In this document: piece after piece, positions 8,846 to 17,885 of the stretch | Numbering within the stretch: the first letter of the stretch is position 1 | Layout: each line of letters starts with the position of its first letter | NCBI GenBank assembly: GCA_964510515.1 | Contig: CAZEAU010000001.1 | Location: 1-64,000 of the forward strand | From: SURF-21 sp964510515 | GTDB taxonomy: Bacteria > Actinomycetota > Geothermincolia > Geothermincolales > RBG-13-55-18 | Length of the DNA: 64,000 nt | Direction of reading: 5' to 3' | The notes under the pieces: model-generated | Told to the model about the DNA's origin: nothing | Databases searched by the model: none | What the model saw: the letters and a program-made list of their open reading frames with translations, nothing else | Program-made: the position numbers and the translations under genes

Positions 8846-8870
8846 GAGGGGGAGGCGTCGCCTCCCCCTC
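8846..8870. terminator. Hairpin after the thiolase-DUF35 pair
   Basis: A perfect 12-base inverted repeat, GAGGGGGAGGCG and CGCCTCCCCCTC, around one base. There is no T-tract, so the strength is uncertain. A TATAAT at 8954-8959 downstream may start the next transcript, but no -35 box is evident. Confidence 0.5.
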
Positions 8871-9055
8871 CTCTGTGCGCCGGGCATCGGCCCACGGGGC
8901 CCCGGCGCCCGCGCCTGGGGGGGGCGGGGCTGCCGGGGGCGGCGGAATTCTTATATAATCCCATGGGGAGCACGCGGCCTTCTCCGGCGCAGCGCCGATC
9001 GGGAAGAACGCTACGCAACGAGTCCAGGTAAGGCAGGGAGCAGGAAACGAGGCAG

Positions 9056-10216
9056 GTGATGAGTTTGCTGTACGAGCTCGATGGCGAGAAGAGGCTGTTT
9101 CGCAAGACGGTGAGGGATTTCTCGGAGCGGGAGATACGTCCCCAGGTCGAACATCTCTGGGAGACGGGGGAGTTCCCCTACGATATCGTGCGCAAGATGG
9201 GGGAGCTGGGCATCCTGGGCATACCCTTCCCGGAGGAATACGGCGGCTCCGGGGGCGACTACCTGGCCTACGCCATCGCGGTGGAGGAACTGGCGCGCGT
9301 GGACGGCTCCTGCGCCATCACCGTGGAGGCGCACATCTCCCTCGGCACCAGCCCCTTCCATTACTACGGCTCGGAGGAGCAGAAGCGGGAATGGCTGGTG
9401 CCGCTGGCCCGGGGCAAGATGCTGGCATCGTTCGGCCTCACCGAGCCGGAGGCCGGATCCGACGCGGGCAATACCCAGACCAGGGCGGAGCTCTCGGGGG
9501 GCGAGTGGGTGATCAACGGCACCAAGTGTTTCATCACCAACCCCGGGACGGAGATGAGCGGGGTGGTGACCATCACCGTGGTCACCGGCATCCGCCCCAA
9601 CGGCAAGAAGGAGATATCCAACATCTTCATCCCCAAGGGCACCCCGGGTTACAATATCGCCCCCAAGTACAGGAAGATGGGCTGGCACGCCTCGGATACG
9701 CGCGAACTCAGCTTCGACGATTGCCGTGTGCCCGAGTCCAACCTCATCGGCGGCAGGGGGGAGGGGTTCAAACAGTTCCTCGATTGCCTGGACGGTGGCC
9801 GCATCGCCATCGCCGCCCTCGCCGTGGGGACGGCGCAGGGGGCTTTCGAGGAGAGCGTGAGCTATGCGCGGGAGCGCAAGCAGTTCGGGAAGCCCATCGC
9901 CTCCTTCCAGGCCATACAGTTCAAGCTCGCCGATATGGCCACCGAGATCGAGTTGGCCCGCGACATCACTTACAAGGCTGCGGCCATGCGTGACGCCGGC
10001 GTGCCCCACACCAAGGAAGCCGCCATGGCCAAGCTCTTCGCCTCGGAGATGTGCATGCGCGCCACCACCCAGGCCGTACAGGTGCACGGCGGATACGGCT
10101 ATATGGACGAATATGCCGTATCCCGCTTCTTCCGCGACGCCAAGATACTGGAGATAGGCGAGGGCACCTCGGAGGTGCAGCGCATGGTCATTGCCCGCGA
10201 ACTGGGCCTGAGATGA
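9056..10216 (+). CDS. Acyl-CoA dehydrogenase
   Basis: This FAD-dependent enzyme introduces a double bond into acyl-CoA and passes electrons to ETF. The full three-domain family layout is present: an N-terminal helical domain, the FAD/substrate signature FGLTEPEAGSDAG near residue 128, and a C-terminal domain with RKQFGKPI, VHGGYGYM and EIGEGTSEVQR. The catalytic glutamate of the short/medium-chain branch is kept in the GEGT motif, although the usual preceding tyrosine is glycine. The start is GTG, with an ATG as the next codon (9059) equally possible. A thiolase follows after 43 bases and another dehydrogenase after that. Confidence 0.92.
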   Translation: MMSLLYELDGEKRLFRKTVRDFSEREIRPQVEHLWETGEFPYDIVRKMGELGILGIPFPEEYGGSGGDYLAYAIAVEELARVDGSCAITVEAHISLGTSPFHYYGSEEQKREWLVPLARGKMLASFGLTEPEAGSDAGNTQTRAELSGGEWVINGTKCFITNPGTEMSGVVTITVVTGIRPNGKKEISNIFIPKGTPGYNIAPKYRKMGWHASDTRELSFDDCRVPESNLIGGRGEGFKQFLDCLDGGRIAIAALAVGTAQGAFEESVSYARERKQFGKPIASFQAIQFKLADMATEIELARDITYKAAAMRDAGVPHTKEAAMAKLFASEMCMRATTQAVQVHGGYGYMDEYAVSRFFRDAKILEIGEGTSEVQRMVIARELGLR

Positions 10217-10259
10217 TAGCCGTATTCACCGTAGTAATCGCCGGGAAGAGGAGGACGAG

Positions 10260-11450
10260 ATGAAGGAAACCGTGGTTGTGAGCTCAGCGAGGACCCCCTT
10301 CGGCAGGCTGGCGGGAGCGCTCAGGGACTTCAGCGCCCAGGACCTGGGCGGGCTGGCCATTGCCGAGGCGGTGAAGCGGGCCGCCCTGGATCCCGCCCTG
10401 GTGGACTGCGTGATCATGGGGCAGGTGATCACGGGCGGGCAGGGCCAGATAACGGCGCGCCAGGCGGCCGTCAAGGGGGGCATCCCCAAGGAGAAATGGT
10501 GCATCAACGTGAACAAGGTGTGCATCTCCTCCATGTCCGCCCTGGAGATGGCGGATCAGATGATAAAGCTGGGCCAGGCGGAGATACTGGTGGTGGGCGG
10601 CCAGGAATCCATGACCAACGCTCCCTATTTCATCCCCAAGGCGCGCATGGGATACCGTATGGGCAACGGCGTGCTCGTGGACGGCATGATACACGACGGG
10701 CTGTGGGATGCCTTTGAGAACGTGCACATGGGCAAGGGTTCGGATAAGTGGGCGAAGCATTACGGCATCACGCGGGAACAGATGGACATGCTGGGAGCGC
10801 GCAGCCAGCAGAGGGCCGCGGAGGCCGCCGCGGCCGGACGTCTGGCCGAGGAGATCGTCGCGGTGGAGATACCCCAGAGAAAGGGCGACCCCGTCATCTT
10901 CGACCGGGACGAGGGGATAAGGGCGGACACCACCGTGGAGGCGCTGGCCAGGCTCAAGCCCGCCTTCAACAAGGAGGGCGCGGTTACCGCCGGCAACGCC
11001 TCCCAGATAAACGACGGTGCATGCGCGGCCGTGGTCATGAGCGCCGACAAGGCCGTGGAGATGGGGCTGGAGCCGCTCTGCAGCGTGGTCTCATACGGCT
11101 GGAACGCCGGCGAGTTCGCCGACCTCCATCCCTGTCCCGCCCTCTCCATCCTGGACGCGCTGGACAAGGCGGACATGAAGGTGGACGACCTCAAGCTGCT
11201 GGAGATCAACGAGGCCTTCGCCAGCGTGACCTGGCGCTCGGCCGAACTGCTGGGCCTGGACCCCCGCACCATGGAGAACATAAACGTCAACGGGGGAGCC
11301 ATCGCCTTTGGCCATCCCGTGGGCGTGAGCGGTATCCGCATCATCACCACCATGGCCTACGAGCTGCGCCGCAGGGGCGGCGGATACGGAGCCGCGGGCA
11401 TTTGCGGTGGCGGCGGGCAGGGGGACGGCATGGTCATCAAGGTCGCTTGA
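10260..11450 (+). CDS. Acetyl-CoA acetyltransferase (thiolase)
   Basis: This 396-residue thiolase cleaves 3-ketoacyl-CoA to acetyl-CoA and a shortened acyl-CoA, or condenses two acetyl-CoA. All catalytic residues are visible: nucleophile Cys88 in VNKVCISSM, NEAFA, His352 in FGHPVGVSG, and Cys382 in GICGGGGQG. GAGGAGG lies before the ATG. Its place between two acyl-CoA dehydrogenases argues for a catabolic beta-oxidation role. It contrasts with the cysteine-less thiolase-fold protein 2 kb upstream. Confidence 0.93.
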   Translation: MKETVVVSSARTPFGRLAGALRDFSAQDLGGLAIAEAVKRAALDPALVDCVIMGQVITGGQGQITARQAAVKGGIPKEKWCINVNKVCISSMSALEMADQMIKLGQAEILVVGGQESMTNAPYFIPKARMGYRMGNGVLVDGMIHDGLWDAFENVHMGKGSDKWAKHYGITREQMDMLGARSQQRAAEAAAAGRLAEEIVAVEIPQRKGDPVIFDRDEGIRADTTVEALARLKPAFNKEGAVTAGNASQINDGACAAVVMSADKAVEMGLEPLCSVVSYGWNAGEFADLHPCPALSILDALDKADMKVDDLKLLEINEAFASVTWRSAELLGLDPRTMENINVNGGAIAFGHPVGVSGIRIITTMAYELRRRGGGYGAAGICGGGGQGDGMVIKVA

Positions 11451-11561
11451 GGCCGAGTTGCCCCCGCTCGAGCCGCGGCGGGGAGGAGTGGGCAACGGCA
11501 ACTGCCGGGCGGCTGCCGCGGGGGAGTGGAGTACCCCGGCATGATGTCTTAGGAGGGTAAG

Positions 11562-12698
11562 ATGTATGAACTGAGCCAGGAACAGAAGATGCTGCAGCAG
11601 ACCGTGCGCCAGCTGGCCAGGGAGAAGGTCGAGCCACGCGCCATGGAGATCGATGCCAGCGGAGAATACCCCTGGGACATGTTCGAACTCTTGCGCGACA
11701 ACGACCTGCTGGCCCTGTGCTTCCCCGAGGAGCTGGACGGGGTGGGCGCGGATCTCCTCGCCATCTGTATCGCCATCGAGGAGCTGGCCAAGGTATGCGC
11801 CAACACCAGCCTCATCCTCGGGGTGTGCAAGCTGGGCTCCCAACCCCTGATGCTCGCGGCCAGCGACGAGCAGCTCAAGAAGTATATCCCTCCCCTGGCA
11901 CGGGGAGAGAAGCAGTGCGCCTTCGGCCTCACCGAGCCCGCGGCGGGCTCCGACGCCGCGGCCATGACCACGCGGGCGGTGAAGAAGGACGGCGTTTACG
12001 TCGTGAACGGCCAGAAGTGCTTCATCACCAACGGCGGCATCGCCGACACCTACTCCATTTTCGCCAAGACCGACGAGAGCTCGGGGGTCAAGGGCATCTC
12101 GGCCTTCATCGTGGAGAATGACTATCCCGGGTTCGGCGTCGGCAAGATCGAGCACAAGATGGGCATCAGGGGCTCGCAGACCTGCGAACTCCACTTCGAG
12201 GACATGGAGGTTCCGGCGGAGAACCTGCTGGGCAGGGAGGGCGAGGGCTTCAAGATCGCCATGATGACCCTGGACCGCACCCGCCCCTCCATCGGGGCGC
12301 AGGCCCTGGGCATCGCCGCGGGGGCCCTGGAGCACGCCGTCACCTATGCCAAGGAGAGGGTGCAGTTCGGCGCCCCCATAGCGCGCCTGCAGGGCATACA
12401 GTTCATGCTCGCCGACATGGCCATGCAGGTGGAGGCGGCGCGCCAGCTCGTCTATTATTCGGCCGCCCTGGTGGAGAGCGCCGGCCGCGAGGCCTCCGGG
12501 GTGTCCGCCATGGCCAAGTGCTTCGCCTCCGACGTGGCCATGAGGGTCACCGTGGACGCGGTACAGGTGCTGGGCGGATACGGCTACATGACGGAATATC
12601 CCCTGGAGCGCATGATGCGCGATGCCAAGATCACCCAGATTTACGAGGGCACCAACCAGGTGCAGCGGGTGGTCATCGCCAGGCACCTGCTGGGCTGA
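11562..12698 (+). CDS. Acyl-CoA dehydrogenase (butyryl/short-chain type)
   Basis: A complete 378-residue acyl-CoA dehydrogenase. Visible signatures are FGLTEPAAGSDAAAM, CFITNGGIAD, RVQFGAPI, LGGYGYMTEYP and QIYEGTNQVQR, which carries the catalytic glutamate. The sequence style is closest to short-chain (butyryl-CoA) dehydrogenases, but chain length cannot be fixed from sequence alone. TTAGGAGGG precedes the ATG. It is the last gene of the run starting at 9056. Electrons would go to ETF, encoded 19 kb downstream. Confidence 0.93.
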   Translation: MYELSQEQKMLQQTVRQLAREKVEPRAMEIDASGEYPWDMFELLRDNDLLALCFPEELDGVGADLLAICIAIEELAKVCANTSLILGVCKLGSQPLMLAASDEQLKKYIPPLARGEKQCAFGLTEPAAGSDAAAMTTRAVKKDGVYVVNGQKCFITNGGIADTYSIFAKTDESSGVKGISAFIVENDYPGFGVGKIEHKMGIRGSQTCELHFEDMEVPAENLLGREGEGFKIAMMTLDRTRPSIGAQALGIAAGALEHAVTYAKERVQFGAPIARLQGIQFMLADMAMQVEAARQLVYYSAALVESAGREASGVSAMAKCFASDVAMRVTVDAVQVLGGYGYMTEYPLERMMRDAKITQIYEGTNQVQRVVIARHLLG

Positions 12699-12791
12699 GG
12701 CGTCCGGGGGGCGCGGCCGCCGTACGCGGCCGTCCCCGACCATGCTCTTCGCCGGGCGCCCGGTCCCGTGGCGCCGGGGGGAGGCTGGGCT

Positions 12792-12825
12792 GAGGCGCCC
12801 GTTGCCTTGCGGCGGCGGGCGCCTC
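12792..12825 (+). terminator. Hairpin terminator after acyl-CoA dehydrogenase
   Basis: GAGGCGCCCG and CGGGCGCCTC form a 10-base stem with a 14-base loop, followed by GCCTTTCCCCCC. The location just after the stop supports a terminator, though the tail is only moderately T-rich. Confidence 0.5.
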
Positions 12826-12881
12826 GCCTTTCCCCCCTCCTCCCGGCGCGAGCAGCGCCGATAGCGGCCTCCAGCCTGTAT

Positions 12882-12910
12882 TTGACAGCAGATTGGAATG
12901 GTGTTAATCC
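12882..12910 (+). promoter_or_regulatory. Candidate sigma70 promoter
   Basis: A perfect TTGACA, 17 bases, then TAATCC. It would drive the acetoacetate-decarboxylase-like gene with a leader of about 170 bases that contains a duplicated segment. Confidence 0.45.
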
Positions 12911-12933
12911 TTACTTATGGCTGCTGCGCTGGG

Positions 12934-13070
12934 GGGAGACTTGGAGACAATCTGCTGCGCCTTTTCCTGCCGAGCACTGAACCCGAGAGGTGAGGTGCAC
13001 GGGAGGGGAACCCTGGAGAAGGAGCGTTGCGCCTTTCCCTGCCCGGCAGTGCTGGTGAGAGATAGTGAGG
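12934..13070. repeat. Imperfect direct duplication in a leader
   Basis: Two copies about 72 bases apart share TGGAGA, then TGCGCCTTTTCCTGCC against TGCGCCTTTCCCTGCC, and a GAGAGG/GAGAGA...GTGAGG end. It lies between the promoter and the start of the next gene, outside any supported coding region. Confidence 0.55.
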
Positions 13071-13091
13071 GGTGAAAAGGGGGGTCTCGGC

Positions 13092-13943
13092 ATGGAAACG
13101 GGTTTCTTCGACAGGGTCGAGCAGATCGAGCTGGATTGGTCTGGCAAGAAATGGCTTCTGCCTATATTCTACCGCTCGGCCAGGATGTTCACGCTGGTGC
13201 TGCCGGCGAGATATACGGTGCTGAGAAAGATGCTCCCGGACGTGCGCCTGAGGCCGGCGCAGCTCATGCCCGGCATCGGGGCCGTGCACCTCACCGCCTT
13301 CGAATACTACGACACCGACGTGGGGCCCTATAACGAATTCGCCATCGGCATCCTTATCAACAACCCGAACCTCATGGCCGTGCCCGCTTACAACCTCTCG
13401 CGGCAGCTGGTGCAGAACCAGTACTACACCTTCATCCACCACCTGCCCGTGACCACCGAGCTGGCGCTGAGGGCGGGCATTGATTTCTACAACTATCCCA
13501 AGCTCATCTGCTCCATCGATTTCGAGGATACGGGCGACTGGGTCGCCTGCAGCCTGGCCGAGGGCGGCGAGACGATATGCCGCCTCAAGGGGCGCAAGCT
13601 CTCGGCGGGCAGGAGCGGGATCATGAAGTTCTTCTGCCAGCTCTACGACGAGGACCAGCCCCAGCAGGCGGAGATGAAGATAAACGCCCGGCGCTACAGC
13701 ATCATGCAGGGCCCGGGGAATGCGGGGCTGGAGCTGGGGGAGACACACGCTTTCGCGCGCGAGCTCAAGCAGGCCGTCTTGACCGAGATGCCCTTGCTCT
13801 ACATATACGTCCCCGACCTGCAGGCCATACTCTACGGTCCCGAGCACCTCTCCTTCACCACCATCATGAACCTGGCCAGAACGGGGCTGGGCGTGGACAT
13901 GGCGAGGGTGGGAGAGTTGGTGGCGCAGGAAGGGCGGCGGTGA
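13092..13943 (+). CDS. Acetoacetate decarboxylase-like protein
   Basis: The 283-residue protein fits the acetoacetate decarboxylase superfamily. The motif TTELALRAGIDFYNYPKLIC aligns with the family segment that carries the Schiff-base lysine, here Lys137 in YPK. Members decarboxylate beta-keto acids or act as aldolase-dehydratases, so acetoacetate need not be the substrate. The start at METGFFDRVEQIEL is preferred; a GTG at 13065 would add nine residues. Two acyl-CoA dehydrogenase-family genes follow, the first after 7 bases, so it is probably co-transcribed with them and acts on CoA-derived keto acids. Confidence 0.72.
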   Translation: METGFFDRVEQIELDWSGKKWLLPIFYRSARMFTLVLPARYTVLRKMLPDVRLRPAQLMPGIGAVHLTAFEYYDTDVGPYNEFAIGILINNPNLMAVPAYNLSRQLVQNQYYTFIHHLPVTTELALRAGIDFYNYPKLICSIDFEDTGDWVACSLAEGGETICRLKGRKLSAGRSGIMKFFCQLYDEDQPQQAEMKINARRYSIMQGPGNAGLELGETHAFARELKQAVLTEMPLLYIYVPDLQAILYGPEHLSFTTIMNLARTGLGVDMARVGELVAQEGRR

Positions 13944-13950
13944 TGGCGAG

Positions 13951-15441
13951 ATGATGGACGGCGATGTCTCCATCGCGGCGGTACGTTCTCGCCTCCTCGC
14001 CGAGCACCCGTTCCTGGAGGAGATACGTAAGCGGAGGCCGCTCTACTTCGAGAAGCTGGCCCGGGGGGTGAGGGACTGTGCCGAGTTCAATCAGCGCCAT
14101 GTGCTCCCGGCGGCCCTCGAGCTCGACCGGCGCCTGGAAAAGGACCATACCTACGAGGCATGGGATATAGTGCGGGGGGGGATGGAGTATCGCTTCCTCT
14201 CCCTCATCATCCCCAAGCTGGTGGGCGGGCTCGGGGGACTGGCCACGCTCTACGCGCTGGTCATGGAGGAGATGTGCTCGGCCTGCCCCGGCGTGGCCAA
14301 CATATTCGGCGCCCATTCGCTGGGCATAGCCCCCCTGCTTGTCGCGGGCTCGATATCGCACTGGGAGACCACCCTGCGCGAGGTCGCCGACGGCGAGAAG
14401 AAAGGCGTTCCCATCATCATGGCCCTGGCGATAACCGAGCCTTCGGCCGGCACCGACGCCGAGGAGCCGCATTTCCTCTCCGGGGCACGGCTTTCCATGC
14501 AGGCGAAAAAGGTCTGCGGCGGTTACGTGCTCAACGGGCGTAAGTGCTTCATCTCCAACGGCTCCATTGCCAGGTATATCTGGGTGACCGCCGCCATCGA
14601 CCGCCGGCACCCCGCCGAGAGCTGGACGGGCTTCCTGGTGGACCGGGAGATGGAGGGCTTCTCGGTGGCGCGGGTGGAGGAGAAGATGGGCCAGAGGGCC
14701 TGTCCGGCCGCGGAGCTGGCCTTCGAGGACTGCTTCGTGCCCGACGAGAACGTGGTGGGGTTCGAGGGGGACGGCATGCAGCCGGGCACGCTGCTCACCA
14801 TGGCCGGCTCGCGGGCGCCCGTCGGCGCCATCGGCACCGGCATCGCCCGGGGCGCCTACGAATGGTTTCTCAGGTGGGCGAAAAGGCCCCGGGGGGGGCG
14901 GAAGCCCCTGCAGGAGCAGGGGGTGCAGATGGCGCTCGCCGACATGCGTGCGCACATCCATTTTGCACGTTGGGCTTATCTGAGCGGGGCGCTGGCCTTC
15001 GACAATTCCCTGGGGGCGGTGATGAACGGCGTGGCGCTCACCTCCCTGAGGCTGCTCCCCAAGGCGGTGCGCACCTCCAGGCCGTTCTACCGCTTCTTCC
15101 TCTCCAGCCCCGGCAAGCAGATGAGCGCCCTGCTCATGAGCCTCTACACCTCCAACCAGGCGCTGACCCGCTCCCTGGCCTTCTCATCGCTGGCGAAGTT
15201 CGCCGGGGGGGACGCGGCCATGTTCGTGACCTCGCTCGCCCTGGAGTACATGGGGAGCGAGCCGTGCGAGGAGAAGCTGTGGGTGGAGAAGGCCTTCAGG
15301 GACGCCAAGCTCACGCAGATATATGAGGGCACCAACCAGCTCAACCGGCTGACCCTCTTCATGACGGATATCGAGCGCAGCCTGGCGGTCGAGCTCCATA
15401 AACCCCTGCGGCGCGCATACGGCGCAGAGGGGGTGGTCTAG
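13951..15441 (+). CDS. Large acyl-CoA dehydrogenase family protein
   Basis: At 496 residues it is about 110 longer than typical. The usual signatures are present: LAITEPSAGTDAEEP, GRKCFISNGSIARYIWV, and QIYEGTNQLNRL with the catalytic glutamate. The extra length sits mostly in the C-terminal helical half (around FYRFFLSSPGKQMSALL) and in an extended N-terminus. The stop codon abuts the ATG of a second, reduced family member, which suggests that the two products form a hetero-oligomer, as described for steroid-degrading actinobacteria where only one subunit of the pair carries the catalytic base. Confidence 0.87.
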   Translation: MMDGDVSIAAVRSRLLAEHPFLEEIRKRRPLYFEKLARGVRDCAEFNQRHVLPAALELDRRLEKDHTYEAWDIVRGGMEYRFLSLIIPKLVGGLGGLATLYALVMEEMCSACPGVANIFGAHSLGIAPLLVAGSISHWETTLREVADGEKKGVPIIMALAITEPSAGTDAEEPHFLSGARLSMQAKKVCGGYVLNGRKCFISNGSIARYIWVTAAIDRRHPAESWTGFLVDREMEGFSVARVEEKMGQRACPAAELAFEDCFVPDENVVGFEGDGMQPGTLLTMAGSRAPVGAIGTGIARGAYEWFLRWAKRPRGGRKPLQEQGVQMALADMRAHIHFARWAYLSGALAFDNSLGAVMNGVALTSLRLLPKAVRTSRPFYRFFLSSPGKQMSALLMSLYTSNQALTRSLAFSSLAKFAGGDAAMFVTSLALEYMGSEPCEEKLWVEKAFRDAKLTQIYEGTNQLNRLTLFMTDIERSLAVELHKPLRRAYGAEGVV

Positions 15442-16470
15442 ATGGCGGAGGCGCACGGAGCGGGGATGGAGATGGAGAGCCGCATGCTGCGCGAGAGCGT
15501 AGCCGATTTTCGCAGGCGGGCAATAGACGAGAGGGCGAGGCGGCTGGACGAGGAGGCCGCGTCGGGCGTGGCCGAGGAGCTTTTCGCCAAGCTGGCGGGG
15601 ATGGGGTTGACGGCGTCCCTGCTCAGCGAGGAGGCGGGCGGGCAGGGGGCGGACCTCTACTCGTTCTGCCTGGCGCTGCAGGAGGTGGCGCGGGGCTCGG
15701 CGGGGCTGGCGGCTCTACTGCTCTCCCACAACCTGGCGCTGTGGGCCGCGGAGAGAGCGGGGGCGGGGGGCGCGGAGAAGGGGCTGGAGTGGGGCGGAGC
15801 GCGGTACGCGGCCGCATGGCCCGCCACTTGGGAGGGGGGCGGGGCCCGGGCGGCTTTCGTGCCCGGAGGCGCCGCCGCGGCGCGCATCGTCTTCGTCGGC
15901 GCCGATGGCGACGTGCGCGTGGCCGAGCCCGGGGAAGGCCTGGCCGTCGAGGAGATAGAGTGGCCGCTGGGCTGGAGGGCGTCCCGGCCCGCGCTGGCGG
16001 TCCTCGAGACCGCGAGGGACCCCGACGGCGTCCTGGAGGATGGCGTGCGGGAGCTGGAGGCCGTGGCGCTGGCGGGGGTGAGCGCCACGGCGCTGGGCAT
16101 CTCTCGACACGCTTACGAACAGGCGCGCTCGTATGCGAGCGAGCGCTGGCAGGGGTGCGACTACATAATCAACCACCAGCAGATAAGGCTGATGCTGGCC
16201 GCGATGCTGGCGGGGATCGAGGCGGGCGAGGCGGCGCTCAGGCAGGTGCTGTCCCCGGGGGAGGGCGGGGCCATCGCTTCACCGGGGCTGCGCGCGGTCA
16301 AGCTGCAGGTCTGCGACCATGCCCTGCAGGACGCGACCGATGCCGTGCAGATACACGGCGGCTACGGTTACATGCGCGATTACGGCATGGAGCTGCTCAT
16401 GCGGGACGCCAAGGCCTGCCAGGTGTACCCGAGGACGCCGCGCGAGGAGCTGCTCTCCCTGTTGGAATGA
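15442..16470 (+). CDS. Acyl-CoA dehydrogenase-like subunit without catalytic Glu
   Basis: The ATG follows the previous stop with no gap. The 342-residue protein keeps the family frame: an N-terminal helical domain (SEEAGGQGADLYSFC), a short and divergent beta domain, and the C-terminal QIHGGYGYMRDYGMELL. The middle FAD/substrate signature TEPxAGSD is missing, and the segment normally reading QIYEGTNQ is QVYPRTPR, so the catalytic glutamate is Pro330. It is therefore unlikely to be a catalyst alone and is best read as the partner subunit of the upstream protein. The middle region is alanine- and glycine-rich, suggesting relaxed constraint. Confidence 0.8.
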   Translation: MAEAHGAGMEMESRMLRESVADFRRRAIDERARRLDEEAASGVAEELFAKLAGMGLTASLLSEEAGGQGADLYSFCLALQEVARGSAGLAALLLSHNLALWAAERAGAGGAEKGLEWGGARYAAAWPATWEGGGARAAFVPGGAAAARIVFVGADGDVRVAEPGEGLAVEEIEWPLGWRASRPALAVLETARDPDGVLEDGVRELEAVALAGVSATALGISRHAYEQARSYASERWQGCDYIINHQQIRLMLAAMLAGIEAGEAALRQVLSPGEGGAIASPGLRAVKLQVCDHALQDATDAVQIHGGYGYMRDYGMELLMRDAKACQVYPRTPREELLSLLE

Positions 16471-16588
16471 CGCATTCTTCCGGGGCGGGGCGCCGTGAGG
16501 GGTCGCGGGCAAGCTTCTCGCGGGCAAGGCCGCACAGCAGCGAAGCCAAGGGGCCGTCCGGGGCGGCGTAGAGGAAAGGAGTGGGGGG

Positions 16589-17707
16589 ATGAGGGTGATA
16601 GCGCTGGGAGGAGCGGGCATGATGGGGCGTTTCGCGGTCAGGGACCTGGCCGCGAAGGAGAGCGTGGAGGAGCTCGTGGTCGCGGACTACGACCTCGCCG
16701 CGGCCGAATCCCTGGCCGGAGAGCTGGGGGGCAAATGCAGGGCGCTGAAAGTGGACGCCAACGACCACGCCGGCATGGTGGAGGCCGTCCGCGGTTTCGA
16801 CGTGGCCATGGGGACCGCCGGGCCTTTCTACAAGTACGAGGGAAAGATGGCCAGGGCCTGTATCGAGGCCGGCGTCGACTACGTGAGCATCTGCGACGAC
16901 TACGATGCGGCGGCGGAGTTCATGGAGCTGGATGCGCAGGCAAGGGCGGCCGGGGTGACGGCCATAACGGGGGTGGGATGGACCCCCGGCACGACCAGCG
17001 TCCTGGCGCGCCTGGGCGCGGAGCAGCTGGACGAGGTGGACGTGATCGCCACGGCGTGGGCGAGCCACGCCGCCGATACCGCCGGCAAGGCGGTCACCCT
17101 GCATTACATACACGCGGTCACGGGGATGGTCCCCACCTATTGCGGCGGCCGCATATCCTGGATAGCGGCGGGCTCGGGCAAGGAGCAGCTGCGCTTCCCC
17201 GAGCCCGTGGGGACCATCAACGTCTTTCACGCCGGGCACCCGGAGCCCGTCACCATCCCCCGCTACATCGATGCGCGCACGGTCAGCCTCAAGGGCGCCC
17301 TGGTGGAAGGATATCTCGTGGCGCTGACCAATATACTGGTGAAGCTGCGGCTCACGAACACGGAGAGGAAGAAGGACCTCCTTGGCGGCTTCTTCAACAA
17401 GATCCTTCCCTACCTGGGGAGCATCGGCAGGCCGCCGGAGACCGGCTCCGCCAGCCGTGTCGATATCACCGGGAAGAAGGACGGCAAGTGGGTCCACCTC
17501 GCCTACGGTGCCGTCGCCCACATGGACGCCATAACCGGCCTGCCCGCCTCCATCGCGGTGCAGATGGTGGGGGAGGGGCTGGTGGCCGGGAAGGGAGCTC
17601 TCGCCCCCGAGGCATGTCTGCCCCCCCGCGAATTCCTGAGAAGGCTGGCACAAGGCGGAGTGCGCCTCTATCAGGGCGACGACATGACAACGCCCCTTGT
17701 AGCGTAA
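16589..17707 (+). CDS. Saccharopine dehydrogenase-like NAD(P) oxidoreductase
   Basis: The 372-residue protein opens with a Rossmann nucleotide site, MRVIALGGAGMMGRFAVRDL, followed by the saccharopine dehydrogenase/reductase pattern (DANDHAGMVEAVRGFDVAMG, then GPFYKYEG and ACIEAGVDYVSICDD). Family members reduce or oxidise amino-acid, lipid or CoA-linked substrates, and the sequence does not settle which. GAGGAAAGGAG lies upstream. It follows the acyl-CoA dehydrogenase pair after 118 bases and is probably in the same transcript, so a step in the same acyl pathway is plausible. Confidence 0.75.
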   Translation: MRVIALGGAGMMGRFAVRDLAAKESVEELVVADYDLAAAESLAGELGGKCRALKVDANDHAGMVEAVRGFDVAMGTAGPFYKYEGKMARACIEAGVDYVSICDDYDAAAEFMELDAQARAAGVTAITGVGWTPGTTSVLARLGAEQLDEVDVIATAWASHAADTAGKAVTLHYIHAVTGMVPTYCGGRISWIAAGSGKEQLRFPEPVGTINVFHAGHPEPVTIPRYIDARTVSLKGALVEGYLVALTNILVKLRLTNTERKKDLLGGFFNKILPYLGSIGRPPETGSASRVDITGKKDGKWVHLAYGAVAHMDAITGLPASIAVQMVGEGLVAGKGALAPEACLPPREFLRRLAQGGVRLYQGDDMTTPLVA

Positions 17708-17885
17708 GGGAGCACAGCGCGCAGATACCGCTGCCGCCCCCCGCCGCGCCGCGGGATGGCCGCGCCCTCACCCGCACCCGGCGCGGCGGCGGCATGGGTT
17801 GCGGGGGGGGCGGGCTCCTCCGTGTGGTAGGATGTGGCTGACAGCAGAGCGACGCAGCCGTTGAGGCCGGCCCGAGGAGGACGCC

